Assembly (NCBI RefSeq): GCF_004193775.1 | Contig: NC_041006.1 | Span: 20,210,817-20,274,816, forward strand | Source of the DNA: Glycine soja | Taxonomy: Eukaryota > Streptophyta > Magnoliopsida > Fabales > Fabaceae | Length of the DNA stretch: 64,000 nucleotides | Reading direction: 5' to 3' | Part shown: piece by piece, positions 25,831-36,530 of the stretch | How the letters are laid out: every line of letters starts with the position of its first letter | Position numbering within the stretch: position 1 is the first letter of the stretch | The notes under the pieces: generated by a model | Told to the model about the DNA's origin: nothing | What the model saw: the letters and a program-made list of their open reading frames with translations, nothing else | Databases searched by the model: none | Translations under genes and position numbers: made by a program

Positions 25831-26167
25831 GACAAATTTACTTTAAAGGGTTTCTTTTAGAAACTATTTACGAAAGTGGGTCTTATTTATAATAAATTGC
25901 AGAGGGGGTTTGTTTTTTACGTGGGTGCCGCCATTGACACTGGCGGGAAGGGTGAGCCGCCAGTGCCAATGGCGGTATAATGGGTACCGCTAATAACAAC
26001 AGCGGGACAAACACGGCTGAGTAGGAGTGAAAAATGGGTACCGCCATTTCTCCTGGCGGGACATGCCTACGTGGGCAGTCCCGCCTTTGGAGCTGGCGGG
26101 ATAGGGGGAGAGAGGAGAGAGGGATGGGATGCCGCAACTGCCAGTTGCGGGACAGTAGGGCCATAAT
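25831..26167 (+). repeat. Left terminal inverted repeat of the Pack-MULE (337 bp)
   Basis: Complementary to 27514-27807. It carries about 43 extra bases between two copies of ATGGGTACC. GC-rich sub-palindromes such as GCCGCCATTG and CCAATGGCGG lie within it. Confidence 0.9.
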
Positions 26168-26221
26168 TGATGGAGAAAGGTGGCTCCAATTGCTTTCGTT
26201 GGAATAATTAATGCAAATGCA

Positions 26222-27528
26222 ATGGTCCAAACCTTTTCTCTTCCGGCTCCAATCTCTCAATGGCCTCAAGGTGTGAATTTTATGTGTGCCTTTTCCCTAA
26301 TATCACAAATTTTGATGATAGGAATATGCATTATTATTATTATTATTTTGGCTTTATATGCATCTCCCTTTGTTTCATTTTTTATGCAAATAAATATCCC
26401 TTGTCTCTTCCTATGCAGAGTTGATGAATTGGCTTTTTCATTCCTTTCTGGATTATCAATTATGCACCCTCCTTCCCCATGCCAAGTTTCTGTTTTGATG
26501 AAACTTGATATTCAGTAAAAAAAAATAAAAATGCAGTGCACTTAGTAATTAATGACATCCATAATAGAATGATTTACAAATTATGATTTATCAAAGCTGA
26601 ATTCTTTCTTTTAGGAATTCATCTTTGGTAATGATTTGCAGTAAGTTTATAGTTGAAACTAACAATTATACCCTGATAGATTGGTGGTGTGGTATCATAT
26701 AGATCCAAGAAGGAAAAAAAAGAGAGAATTAATGTTGTTCTTGCATAACATAGCAGTCTCAATGCCACATAACATCTTGAGAGAGAACATTAATTTACCT
26801 CTCTGAACTAATACATCTTTATTTCATTACAGGACAAGGTTTTGCTTCTGGGCTTGTAAACCTTGGTGAAATACAAGTTTCCAAAGTCACAAGGTTTGAG
26901 TTTATTTCGAGCAGCAGTGTTATGCTAGACACAAAAAAAGCTGTTACATTCTTTAGGCCTGTGGGAGTACCAGAAAGTTTCCATATCCTTGGTCACTATT
27001 GTCAACCCAGTGGCAAGCCTTTGCATGGTTTTGTACTTGTTGCCAAAATTTGCTCTCCTCAAAATGCTGATACGATACCTCCTCTGAAGAATCCCCTTGA
27101 TTTTAAGCTAGTTTGGAGTCATAATGCAGCAAGTATGGAAATTCCAAGTGTATACTTTTGGCTACCTGAACCTCCTGAAGGTTACAAGGCCCTTGGCTAT
27201 TTGGTTACTAACAAACATGACAAGCCTTTGTTGGATGAAATGTGTTGTGTTCGTGCTGACCTCACCGATAAATGTGAACCTTACCGCCAAATACTCGCTA
27301 CTGGTTCTAGAATTCCAGAGTTTTCATTTCAGGTATGGAGTTTAAGAACTTGTGACCGTGGCATGTTAGGGAAAGGTGTTTCTATTGGTACTTTTTTCTG
27401 CAGCAATGGCTGGACCATGGGAGAAGAGCTACTACCTGTTGCATGCTTGAAGAACCTGAATCTTGTGCTACCAGCAATGCCAGATTCGCAACAAATACAT
27501 GCACTTATTAAGCATTATGGCCCTACTG
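26222..27528 (+). pseudogene. Captured VPS62/DUF946-family gene fragment, two exons
   Basis: Exon one (26222-26270) reads MVQTFSLPAPISQWPQ and ends at a GTGTGA donor. Exon two starts at 26833 after CATTACAG and joins in frame to give QGQGFASGLVNLGEIQVSK, then FFRPVGVPESFHILGHYCQP, GYLVTNKHDKP, CVRADLTDKCEPYR and IHALIKHYGPTV. This is the N-terminal part of plant VPS62-like (DUF946) proteins, whose molecular role is poorly known. The frame then runs directly into the TIR (PQLAVAASHPS) instead of the family's FFHPDE block. Exon two is open for 230 codons from its first Met, so a chimeric protein could be made, but most of the gene is missing. Confidence 0.85.
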
Positions 27529-27807
27529 TCCCGCAACTGGCAGTTGCGGCATCCCATCCCTCTCTCCTCTCTCCCCCTATCCCGCCAGCTCCAAAGGCGG
27601 GACTGCCCACGTAGGCATGTCCCGCCAGGAGAAATGGCGGTACCCATTTGGTACCCATTATACCGCCATTGGCACTGACGGCTCACCCTTCCCGCCAGTG
27701 TCAATGGCGGCACCCACGTAAAAAACAAACCCCCTCTGCAATTTGTTATAAATAAGTCTCACTTTCGTAAATAGTTTCTAAAAGAAACCCTGTAAAGTAA
27801 ATTTGCC
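27514..27807 (-). repeat. Right terminal inverted repeat of the Pack-MULE (294 bp)
   Basis: Its inner edge, ATTATGGCCCTACTGT, codes for YGPT of the captured gene. The same bases appear inverted at the inner edge of the left TIR. Confidence 0.9.
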
Positions 27808-27816
27808 ATCAAATGC

Positions 27817-29336
27817 CGTTATTTGATTCCGAGTTCATTTCAAGCTAACTTAAGTCTCAGATTTGATTAGAGATTATATATATATATATATATATATATT
27901 GTTTTTTTTGTTCGTTCAATCATAAATTCCACCATTGAGCATTTATTAAAAGAAAAAAGTATTAGTAATTTTTTTTACAACGTATGTGGAAACAAATATA
28001 AAAACAGAGCCTAATAATAATTTTATACACTTTGTTTTGAAAAAAATAAGTAATTATGTTTTTTATTGTTATATCAATGATAATGAGCTACAATAAAAAT
28101 ATATACAAAATTCAATAATTATAACCCACATAAGTTTCAGTGTTTATAAGAGCAAAGAGTCTAATAACTATAAAGTTATTAGAAATAGGTAAAATCAATC
28201 AATGCTTTATAATATTTAACTAAATGATTCTGTTAACCGATATATGTTAAAGAGTATTAGTTAAGAAATTAATAATATATATATTTTTAAAAAAATCATG
28301 TTAGAATTAATAACTTGTTTTTAAATAAAATTTTCATTTTTAATTTATTTACTAATGTCTTTAGCACAATGATTAACATTTCTTTGATTAAAATTAATTT
28401 GACTGTGAGAATTCACATTAGCATTTTTTCCTACATAAATTTCAATTTTTAAAAGTATGTATATATGAGGCGACTCCTATTATTAGAACATTTGGTTATT
28501 ATTAGAAATGAGGACAGTATATATAGACCTTATAATCTTATATGGATGATCAAGATTATAAATTAATCTTTTGGTCAGATTATTACTTAGAATTTTTCTT
28601 ATAACGCGCTAGCACAAAATACATTAACAATAAATTGGCTTCTAATTATATTTGACAACATGAACTGATTATATAAATAACGCCAAAATAAAAAAAATCA
28701 ACTTTAAATAAATAATGATTAGTAACTTGTACGCACACGCATTTGACAACATGTACTGATTATATAAATAACGCAAAAGTAAAAACTCAACTTTAAATAA
28801 ACAATGATGATTAGTAACTCGCGTGTAATCTATGAAGTCTTACATTACCAAGTTGCACTTAAGCATTAATGCTTCACACGCTTAATGTACTTTACATGGA
28901 GTATTTTTTATACAAGTACAAAATTAGAATACTTTGCATCTGTCTCAATGTCTATCGATCTGCTCCATTTGCCGTTGTCATCAACGGAGGGGGTTTTCAA
29001 CATTGTCGATTTTTTTTCTCAATTTTGTTTCCTAACCAATAGGATAACGACATGTGTAAAAGTAATGAGAAAAGTTTGACCTTTCATATGTGCTCTTCGT
29101 AGTCTACCTGGCTGGGTTTTGTTCCCTTTGAGGTAGACTCGTTGAAACTAAGGTTAGGAAATTTAATATTTTTAAGGCTTTAGCTAATGAGTAGGATAAA
29201 TAATTAATAAATAAAAAATTATAACGGCTGTCAACCATGTTTTTTTAACTGCAAAAATGTGAATTATTAATACGTGACAATGTTTAACCACAAGGTGTGA
29301 TCAATCTGTCTGTGATCAATCTGTCAAAAAATAAAA
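27817..29336. other. AT-rich intergenic sequence
   Basis: No gene seen. It contains a TA-rich tract near 27876-27899 and a diverged 91-bp tandem duplication (about 28651-28830, repeating TTTGACAACATG and TGATTATATAAATAACGC). Confidence 0.6.
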
Positions 29337-29808
29337 GGTAAAATTACATTTTTGGTCCCTCAGTTTATTTTCAGTTTTAAATTTGGTCCCTATTAATTTA
29401 ATTCACGAATTTGATTATCCTATTTTGTAAAATCCTGTAATGTTGGTCTCCTAGACCGCAATTGGATGTTAACCGTTAACAAGTGATGTTGACTGTCACG
29501 TATCATATTCTTATTGGATGGTGACTGTCACGTGTCATGTTTTGATTGGTCAATGAAAACAACAATGCATTTCATCTTTCATGGAGTTGACATCCAATCA
29601 GGAACATGACATGTGACAGTCATTATCCAATAAGAACGTGACACGTGACAGTCAACATCACTTCTTAACGGTCAACGTCCAATTGTGGTCTGAGAGATCA
29701 ACATTGCACGATTTTACAAAATAGGAGGACCAAATTCATGAATTAAATTACTGGGAGACAAAATCCGAAACTAAAGATAAACTGGGGGACCAAATTTACA
29801 ATTTTGCC
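29337..29808. mobile_element. Foldback MITE, 472 bp, Mutator-like
   Basis: The two halves are inverted copies: left end GGTAAAATTACATTTTTGGT, right end (reverse complement) GGCAAAATTGTAAATTTGGT. Inner arms repeat motifs such as GACTGTCACGT and ACGTGACAGTC. Flanks aaaataaaa and aaaacaaaa agree in 8 of 9 bases, compatible with a 9-bp TSD, although they are low-complexity. No coding. Confidence 0.8.
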
Positions 29809-29834
29809 AAAACAAAATTACAGAAAATCATACA

Positions 29835-30214
29835 CAGGGGCGACTCAAGGACTTAGAGACCTAAAGCAAATTTAAGAATGAGACATAAAGCATAATTAGA
29901 ATTGAATAGGAAGAGAATAAAGATAATAGAAATAAAATAAAAACTTTTGGATTTCTTTAGCTATTAACTATTAAATCTTTTTTTTTCTAAACAAAGCTAT
30001 GATATTGGTGAAGAGTTGTTGCTCATTAATTGTTACTTACGGTACCAATAAAAAGATTAACAATTACTTATAATATTTTAATTAAAATTTATTTTTAAAT
30101 ATAATTTTATAATAATTTTTTTGAGGTATATTAGTACTAAAAAAAAATTTAGGGTCTTTTTCTTTGGGGGCCTAAAGCCCTTATTTGAGCTGCTTGGACC
30201 TTAAGCCGACCCTG
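29835..30214. mobile_element. Non-autonomous hAT element, 380 bp
   Basis: Ends CAGGGGCGACTCAAGG and, inverted, CAGGGTCGGCTTAAGG, flanked by a perfect 8-bp duplication atcataca (29827-29834 and 30215-30222). CAGGG ends with an 8-bp TSD mark the hAT superfamily. There is no transposase. Confidence 0.92.
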
Positions 30215-31386
30215 ATCATACAAAACCTAACATGATACAATAAAGTTGTTAAAAGAATTATTGATGCATGAAAAATCACACTCCTCAACCATACAATATT
30301 TATTCAAAAAAAACATGAAAGACCTGAATCTAAAGTTTCAAACACATGACACAAAACAACATGTATGTTTAACTCTGAACCCTTACTCCAAGTGAAATAA
30401 AAGCAACATTTCCTTACTCTATCTTTAAAATGATTGCACACTTCCAACACCCTATGCTGGTACAAATGAATAATAATATATTCTGTTTTGTATACATAGA
30501 AGTAAAATGTAACAAGTGCTTGAATGATTGAACAAAGTCCACATGGATATGAATGAGTATTGTAGGGATCTTAGTTGAAACACCCATTTACCAAACAAAA
30601 ACCATCATAAAAGAAGCACAATAGTTGATTCTTTGATATCAATACATGCCAATCAACCTCAAAAAATTCTATTATTTACCAATTCCCACTGAAACAGAAT
30701 CAAACAATACACCAAAAACAAGAAAAAAGCAAATATGTTAAATTTGTAAAATTTTGTTATGCTGGTGATCAATTTGAAGCTACCCATTTACGATCACTGT
30801 AAGACAAGGGCATTGAAAAAGAGTATCTGTTCATATGGTCATGTGACTTGTATATGTAATTATTTCGGGCAATGGAAGTTGATTCATATCTATTTTGACT
30901 TGTATCCTCTTGTTCCTCTTCTTTCTCTCTCCCCTCTGCACCCCTTCTCCTTCCCTGACGCATTTCCTATAAATCTTAAGTGTTCTCGAGATTAATAATT
31001 ATAGGAAATCAGAAGATCTTAAAATATATGATTCAAATATATAATAGATAAATATTGTGTACCTTTTTCCATAGTGAGATTTCTCTCTGGTGCGCTTTAA
31101 TTTTTTAAAAGAGGAGAAAAACAAAAATTTGCTTCTTTCTGTCTTTTTACTCTTGTGACGACTATGAATTTTTGAGAGAACACTTTTCTGTCAAGAAGGA
31201 GACCTTATTTCATGTTAATGAGTATTAACTCCTTTATAACCACTACTCTTACATCAAATAATAGTTATATATCTTTAGACACTGTTCCAATTTAATCCAA
31301 TAACAATTTAGTCCTTAATTATTAATTATTTATTTATTAGTCCCTACATAAGTCACATATCTCTCATATGAGACATTAATTCTTGC
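30215..31386. other. Non-coding, probably including the 3' LTR of the copia element
   Basis: The segment ending at 31387 is likely the start (minus strand) of the copia 3' LTR, but I could not find its far end. No gene recognised. Confidence 0.4.
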
Positions 31387-31730
31387 ATTCTCCCACTTGG
31401 CTCATATAACATTACCAAACATTATGGACTAAATAAATAAATAGATTAAACTAATATAATGAGCATTAAAATGACTAAATCGTTCTATACATTGGGTACA
31501 TCATAATGTTGGATCATGTGGCCTCAGAATAATTAAGAAGGGGGGGGGGGTTGAATTAATTATTAATGAACCTTTACTAATTAAAAATTTATCCTTCTTA
31601 ATGTTACTAGATTCAATTAGGCTTTTACTATAATGTTAAGAAAGTAAAGATCAAAAATAGAAACTTAACCAAAAGTAAAAGCGATAATCAAAGTGCATAA
31701 CGAAAATTAAAGAGTGTAGGGAAGAAGAAG

Positions 31731-31890
31731 ACAAGGGATGTACCCTCCCTTGTTCTCTTTGAACAACCAAGTGGATCTACCCTCCACTTGAACTGATCCA
31801 CAAGAGATGTACCCTCTCTTGTTCTCAGTTACAACAAGCCAAGTAGATGTACCCTCTACTTGTACCACAAAGGATGTACCCTCCAATGTG
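31731..31890 (-). repeat. Hairpin array A in the SIRE-like LTR (loop GTACCCTC, five units)
   Basis: The units keep an ATGTACCC(T)-type loop while arms differ yet pair: ACAAGGG/CCCTTGT (31731-31753), CAAGTGG/CCACTTG (31768-31790), ACAAGAG/CTCTTGT (31800-31822), CAAGTAG/CTACTTG (31840-31862), plus a weaker fifth unit ending at 31890. It lies downstream of the TATA box on the minus strand, so it would be transcribed. Confidence 0.85.
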
Positions 31891-31894
31891 TTAA

Positions 31895-32158
31895 GACAAA
31901 GAATTCTCAGGCGGTTAGTCCTTTGAATCTTTGTAAAGGGAAACAAAAGATATCTCAGGCGGTTAGTCCTTTGAAATCTTTTATTTAAGGGGAAGGGAAG
32001 AATCAAAAGAATTATCAGACTGTGTCCTTTTGAATTCTTTGAAAAGGGAGAAGGGAGACACAAAAGAATTCAAGCGGTTAGTCCTTTGTTCTTTTGGAAA
32101 AGGGAGAAGAGAGACACAAAAAGAATTCAGGCGATTAGTCCTTGTTGAATTCTTTTTG
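31895..32158 (-). repeat. Hairpin array B in the SIRE-like LTR (loop GGCGGTTAGTCCTTTG, five units)
   Basis: The conserved loop core GGCGGTTAGTCC is flanked by changing but complementary arms: ACAAAGA/TCTTTGT, AAAAGAT/ATCTTTT, AAAGAATT/AATTCTTT, CAAAAGAA/TTCTTTTG and CAAAAAGAATTCA/TGAATTCTTTTTG (13 bp, perfect, 32117-32158). It is transcribed if the TATA box at 32367 is used. Confidence 0.85.
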
Positions 32159-32359
32159 GCAAAGAGAGAAGAGAAAGAAAAGATATAACACACTTTTGTT
32201 TTCTGCAGAAGAACAGGGTTTGGAAAACAGAAAACTTAGAAAGCTTTTTGGCAAAGGAAGAAGAAGAAAGATAAGAAGCGAAGGTTTCAAGATATCTCAA
32301 AAGTTGTTCAAAGAAGTTCAAAAGTTGTAAAAGTTCTTGAAATGCAAGTCAAGGTGTTG

Positions 32360-32367
32360 CTTTTATA
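32360..32367 (-). promoter_or_regulatory. TATA box of the solo SIRE-like LTR
   Basis: TATAAAAG on the minus strand. It sits between the TAATCGATTA palindromes (upstream) and the hairpin arrays (downstream), at a position matched by TATAAAAA in the second LTR (60338-60331). Confidence 0.65.
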
Positions 32368-32482
32368 GACTCTTCATGTCTGGTCAAGAAAACCATTAGA
32401 AGAGTTATAACCTTGAGAAAATCTTGAGAAAACCATTGGAAGAGTTACATCTCTTGACTTTTTATTCAGAACTTGTCACTGG

Positions 32483-32715
32483 TAATCGATTACCATAACC
32501 ATGTAATCGATTACACAAAGCATTTTATGAAAAGATGTGACTCTTCACAATTGAATTTGAATTTCAACGTTCAGATACACTAGTAATTGATCACCAATAT
32601 ATTGTAATCGATTACACCATTTAAAAAACATTTGGAATGTTGTAAATTCAGTTAAAAGCTTTTGAAATCAAACTTTACCACTGGTAATCGATTATAGGTA
32701 ATTTGTAATCGATTA
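32483..32715. promoter_or_regulatory. Paired TAATCGATTA palindromes, 21 bp apart
   Basis: Three pairs start at 32483/32504, 32584/32605 and 32685/32706, each exactly 21 bp between starts, with unlike 11-bp spacers. The site 32584 is a diverged half (TAATTGATCA). They lie in U3, upstream of the TATA box, so they are candidate transcription factor sites. Confidence 0.7.
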
Positions 32716-33329
32716 CCAGAGAGTAAATACTCTGGTAACTTAGAAAAATTTGGAAAAACTTTTCTTGTAAAACAAAATTGTGCTATGTTTGGTTTTTGAA
32801 AAATCTTTTTCAATACTTCCCTTGTGAAGTCTTGACTTGTTGCTTTTTGGTTTCTTCTCTTGAATCTTGAATTCATCTTCTCTTGAATCGTGATTCTTCT
32901 TGATGTCTTTTCTTTAATCTTGATTTTGAACTCGTTGACTCAATCTTGACATCATTCTTTTGGGCTTTTTGTCATCATCAAAACTACTTGAATCATACTT
33001 GATTCGTCATCAAGAAGCTTGCTTCTACACATAATTTCATGATTAAGAATAGGAACCAATTCGAGTCATGGTGGTTGTACATCACTTAATCGACATAGTC
33101 CCTTCCATGTATTATAAATTAGTTTTCTCCTTAATATGACTATTAGTTAGGAGTACATAATTGGTCCAACATAATGTCTTTATTCAAGAAAAAACCTGTT
33201 AACATTACTTTAATACAAATATGCATGCAAACATAGAGAACATGTAATTAGAAACATATCATAGAAGAGCTCAAAGTGTCAGTAAAATGAGTAAGGTAAG
33301 TTACACTTAATGATCATCAATAACAATAA

Positions 33330-34217
33330 TGTCCATATTTTCAACATATTCTATAAATGTCTTAGGTGGTAATCCCTTTGTCAAAGGGTCAACTATCATA
33401 AGGTTTGTGTTAATATGTTATATTGATACTCTTTGTTTATGAACTTCTTCCTTCAAAACAAAGTACTTCAATTGCATATGCTTAGCACTCTTAGAGTACT
33501 TATCGTTCTTAGAGAAAAATAATGCTATGAAGTTATTACAATACATTTTTAGCGGCCTAGCAATACGGTCAACAATTCCTAGCCTTGAAATAAAGTTCCG
33601 TAGCCAATTAGCCTGAATTGTAGCCTCAAAACGTCATACAAATTTAGTTTCCATAGTAGATGCAACAACAACTGGTTGCTTTGCACTCTTCCACGATATT
33701 GCTCCTCCGGCTAAAAGAAATACATAGCCAAGAGTGGATTTACTCATATCCAGCAGTCTAAGTCTGAATACCCAATAACCTTAAGGTGACCAGACCTCTT
33801 ATTTGTAAGCATGTGATCTTTTGTTTCTTGTAAGTATCTTAGAAACTTCTTTGCAGCTTTCCAATGTTCCATTCCTGGGTTACTTTGAAATCTTCCTAAC
33901 ATTTCCGTTGCAAAGCTTATGTCTGGTCAAGTACAGATCTGAGCATACATAATACTCCCAACAACTGATGCATACAAAATTGCTTCCATTTGTTTTTGTT
34001 TCAAATCATTTTTAGGACATTGTGCAAGACTAAATTTGTCTCTTTTCTGAATTGGAATAGGTGATGCTAAGCACTTTTCCATCCTGAATCTCTGTAGTAC
34101 TTTATTGATATATGTTTTCTAAGACAAGCCTAACAATCCTTGTGATCTATTTCAGAATATTTTTATCCCTATCACATAGTTTTCCTCACCCATATCTTTC
34201 ATTTCAAAGTTGCTAGA
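33330..34217 (-). pseudogene. Copia RNase H and RT C-terminal remnant
   Basis: Reading the minus strand downstream of the solo LTR insertion gives NFEMKDMG, YVIGIKIF, LQRFRMEKC, then [66 protein letters not shown] and DPLTKGLPPKTF. These are the RT tail and RNase H of Ty1-copia Pol. Stops occur after KIF and elsewhere, and RNase H Glu and Asp positions are only partly kept. Non-functional. Confidence 0.8.
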
Positions 34218-34730
34218 TGATGTGATCCTTACTAGGAGTGGATCACTTGATACATGTTACAGAGTTTTGGATGACGCCACTTCTAGAGAGGGAAGATAAG
34301 TTAGGGTAGACGCCACAAGGATTACCTTAATAAGTCTGAGATTGGTTCAGCGAGGAACCCAGAGAGAAGTTCTCACAAAATTTTATCAAATGCAAAAAGT
34401 GATTTTATTGAAAACGAAATTCATACATATAGTGTATCTGAATGAAAAAATAGAAATAGACATGGGCCTTTAAATCAGTTTGGGCCAACATTTCAACGAA
34501 AAAATTATAAATAAAAAATAGAACATATTTGGCATGGGCCTTCAAATTAGTCTAGGCCTTCAGCAACAATTAATATGCTTAATAGTGCCTCAGCCTCTGG
34601 ACCTTCATCCTTCTCCACTTGGGCCTTGTGAAGTATGCCTGCTACCATTTGTTGGAGGGTATCCACTGATTGTTTGGTCCCACTCCTAGTCATAGGTCCC
34701 TGTATTTGGGCAGTTTCAAGATTCTTATCA
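34218..34730 (-). mobile_element. Solo gypsy LTR, 513 bp, inserted in copia RT (TSD ctaga)
   Basis: On the minus strand it runs TGATAAGAATC to GGATCACATCA, with perfect duplications ctaga at 34213-34217 and 34731-34735. The RT frame on both sides joins at LSS/NFEMKDMG. The same LTR family is found at 45220-45696 and 57519-57792. Confidence 0.9.
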
Positions 34731-35624
34731 CTAGAGAGAAACTTCTTAGTCTCATGAATAAGACCAAGATCATTAGTTGCAAGCAAGATATCATCAACAT
34801 ACAAAATTAAAAAAATAACCTTACTTCCACTGACCTTCAGATATATACATCGATCATTCCTTAGATCCAAAGGAAACAATAGTATCATTAAACTTCAAAT
34901 ACCATTGGCAGGACACTTACTTAAGACCGTATATTAATTTCTTTGATTGGCACACCATGTGTTTCTTTCCTTCAACCGAGAACCTTATAGGTTGGTCCAT
35001 ATAAACATTCTCCTCTAAATCTCCATTAAGAAAGGAAGTTTTCACATCCATCTAATGTAGCTTCAAGTCATAATGGGCTACTAATGCCATGATTATCCTG
35101 AAAGGATCCTTTCGTGAGACTAGTGAAAGCGTCTCTTTATACTCAATGCCATCTTTCTGAGTAAATCCCTTAGCAACATGTCTAGTCTTGTAATGTTCAA
35201 GGTTGCCATGAGAGCCACGTTTATTCTTGAAGACCCACTTACAACCAATCCTCTTACAACCCTTTAGCAATTCTACGAGGTCCTAAACACCATTATGTTT
35301 CATGAAATTTAGCTCTTCTTTCATGGCATCTAACCACTCCTCAGAATTAGTACAACTTACAGCTTGTGAAAATGAAACTGGATCATTATCATTAATGTTT
35401 AAGTCTGTTTCTGTTTCATGTAGGTATACCACATAGTCATTCAAAATATCTAGTATCCTTTCTCTTTGAGACCTCCTTAATGCTACTTCTTGTGATTCTT
35501 CCATAATAGGTTCATTATGTATCATGAGCTCATTATTGTGTTGTTCTTCTTCATTGTTGTTTGGAATAACAACTGAAGGAGCAATCACCTTACTGCTAGA
35601 GGCACAAGTTAAAGGGACTTGCAT
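34731..35624 (-). pseudogene. Copia reverse transcriptase fragments
   Basis: Segments read KRIGCKWVFKNKRGSHG, HVAKGFTQKDGIEYKETLS (35270-35052) and LILYVDDILLATNDLGLIHE (about 34830-34750), preceded by the integrase-RT linker with RRSQRERI (35624-35283). The catalytic YVDD is still readable, but frames are broken between the pieces, so no enzyme can be made. Confidence 0.85.
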
Positions 35625-35648
35625 TCTAACTTTTTTAATTTTCTCATC

Positions 35649-36530
35649 TCATGAAATTGTACTCCCATTGATTTCACTATTTTTAATGAACCTTGTATTT
35701 CCAGTTTCGACAATGCTCATACTATGATTAGGACAATAAAATATATACCCCTTTGAATTTTCTGGATAAATAATAAAATATCCACTGATTGTTCTTGCAT
35801 CCAATTTTCTTTCTTGTGGATTATAAATCCTTATTTCTGCTTGGAAACCCCAAACATGCAGGTGCCTTATACTAGGTGTCCTATTCGTCCATGGTTCAAA
35901 AAGTTTCTTTGGAATTGCCTTACTAGGAACCCTATTAAACAAATACATAACAATTTTCAAGGCATACATTCACAAAGATATGAGTAAAGTTGAATTGCTT
36001 AACATACTCCTAACCATATCCATTAAAGTTCTATTACGCCTTTCTGATACACCATTTTGTTGTGGTGTACCATGCATTATGTATTGCACACAAATGACAT
36101 GTTTCTAAAGGAGTCTAGAAAATGGACCTAGGTGTTGCCCAGTTTCATCATATATTCCATAATACTCATCACCTCTATCAGACCTAACAATTCTCACCTT
36201 TCTATCTAATTTCCTTTCTACTTCATTCAAGTAAATTTCTAAGGCATCCGCTGCCTAAGATTTCTCATACAGTAAGTAAACATAACCATAACTTGAATAG
36301 TCATCAATAAAGGTAATAAAGTATCTTTCATTTTCAAAAGAATTAACATCAAAAGACCCATAAATATCAGTATACACAATTTCAAGAAGTTGAGTGCTTC
36401 TTGTTGCTCCTTTCTTTGTATGTTTTGTTTGTTTTCCCTTAATACAATCCACACAAATATTTAGATTCATAGAATCTAGATCATGAAGAATTTGGTTCTT
36501 TATTAATCTTTCCATCCTTTCTCTAGAAAT
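35649..36530 (-). pseudogene. Copia integrase fragments
   Basis: The pieces contain CVDCIKGKQTKH (zinc module end), LLEIVYTDIYGSFDV, YFITFIDDYSSYGYVYLLYE (around the first catalytic Asp) and, further on, FNRVPSKAIPKKLFEPWTNR. Frameshifts and stops separate them. Confidence 0.8.

Larger units (their letters stand above)
25831..27807. mobile_element. Pack-MULE (Mutator-like element with captured gene), 1977 bp
   Basis: Long terminal inverted repeats (25831-26167 and 27514-27807) begin G(A/G)CAAATTTACTTTA and are flanked by 9-bp direct repeats, atcagatgc (25822-25830) and atcaaatgc (27808-27816), with one mismatch. A 9-bp TSD plus long TIRs indicates the Mutator superfamily. There is no transposase; the interior is a piece of a VPS62-like gene with its intron. 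It therefore fits the Pack-MULE class. Confidence 0.85.
31507..33029 (-). mobile_element. Solo SIRE-like copia LTR, 1523 bp, TSD cataa
   Basis: On the minus strand it runs TGTAGAAGCAAGC to TGATCCAACA, with perfect duplications cataa at 31502-31506 and 33030-33034. It is the same family as the LTR at 59422-61050, which has about 106 extra bases near its end. In minus orientation U3 contains three pairs of TAATCGATTA-like palindromes, then a TATA box (32367-32360), then two arrays of hairpins in the transcribed part. A solo LTR arises by recombination between the two LTRs of a full element. Confidence 0.92.

Noticed and set aside
30759..30995. Overlapping small ORFs of about 64-78 codons
   Set aside because: Open on both strands, no family similarity, AT-rich and no start context.
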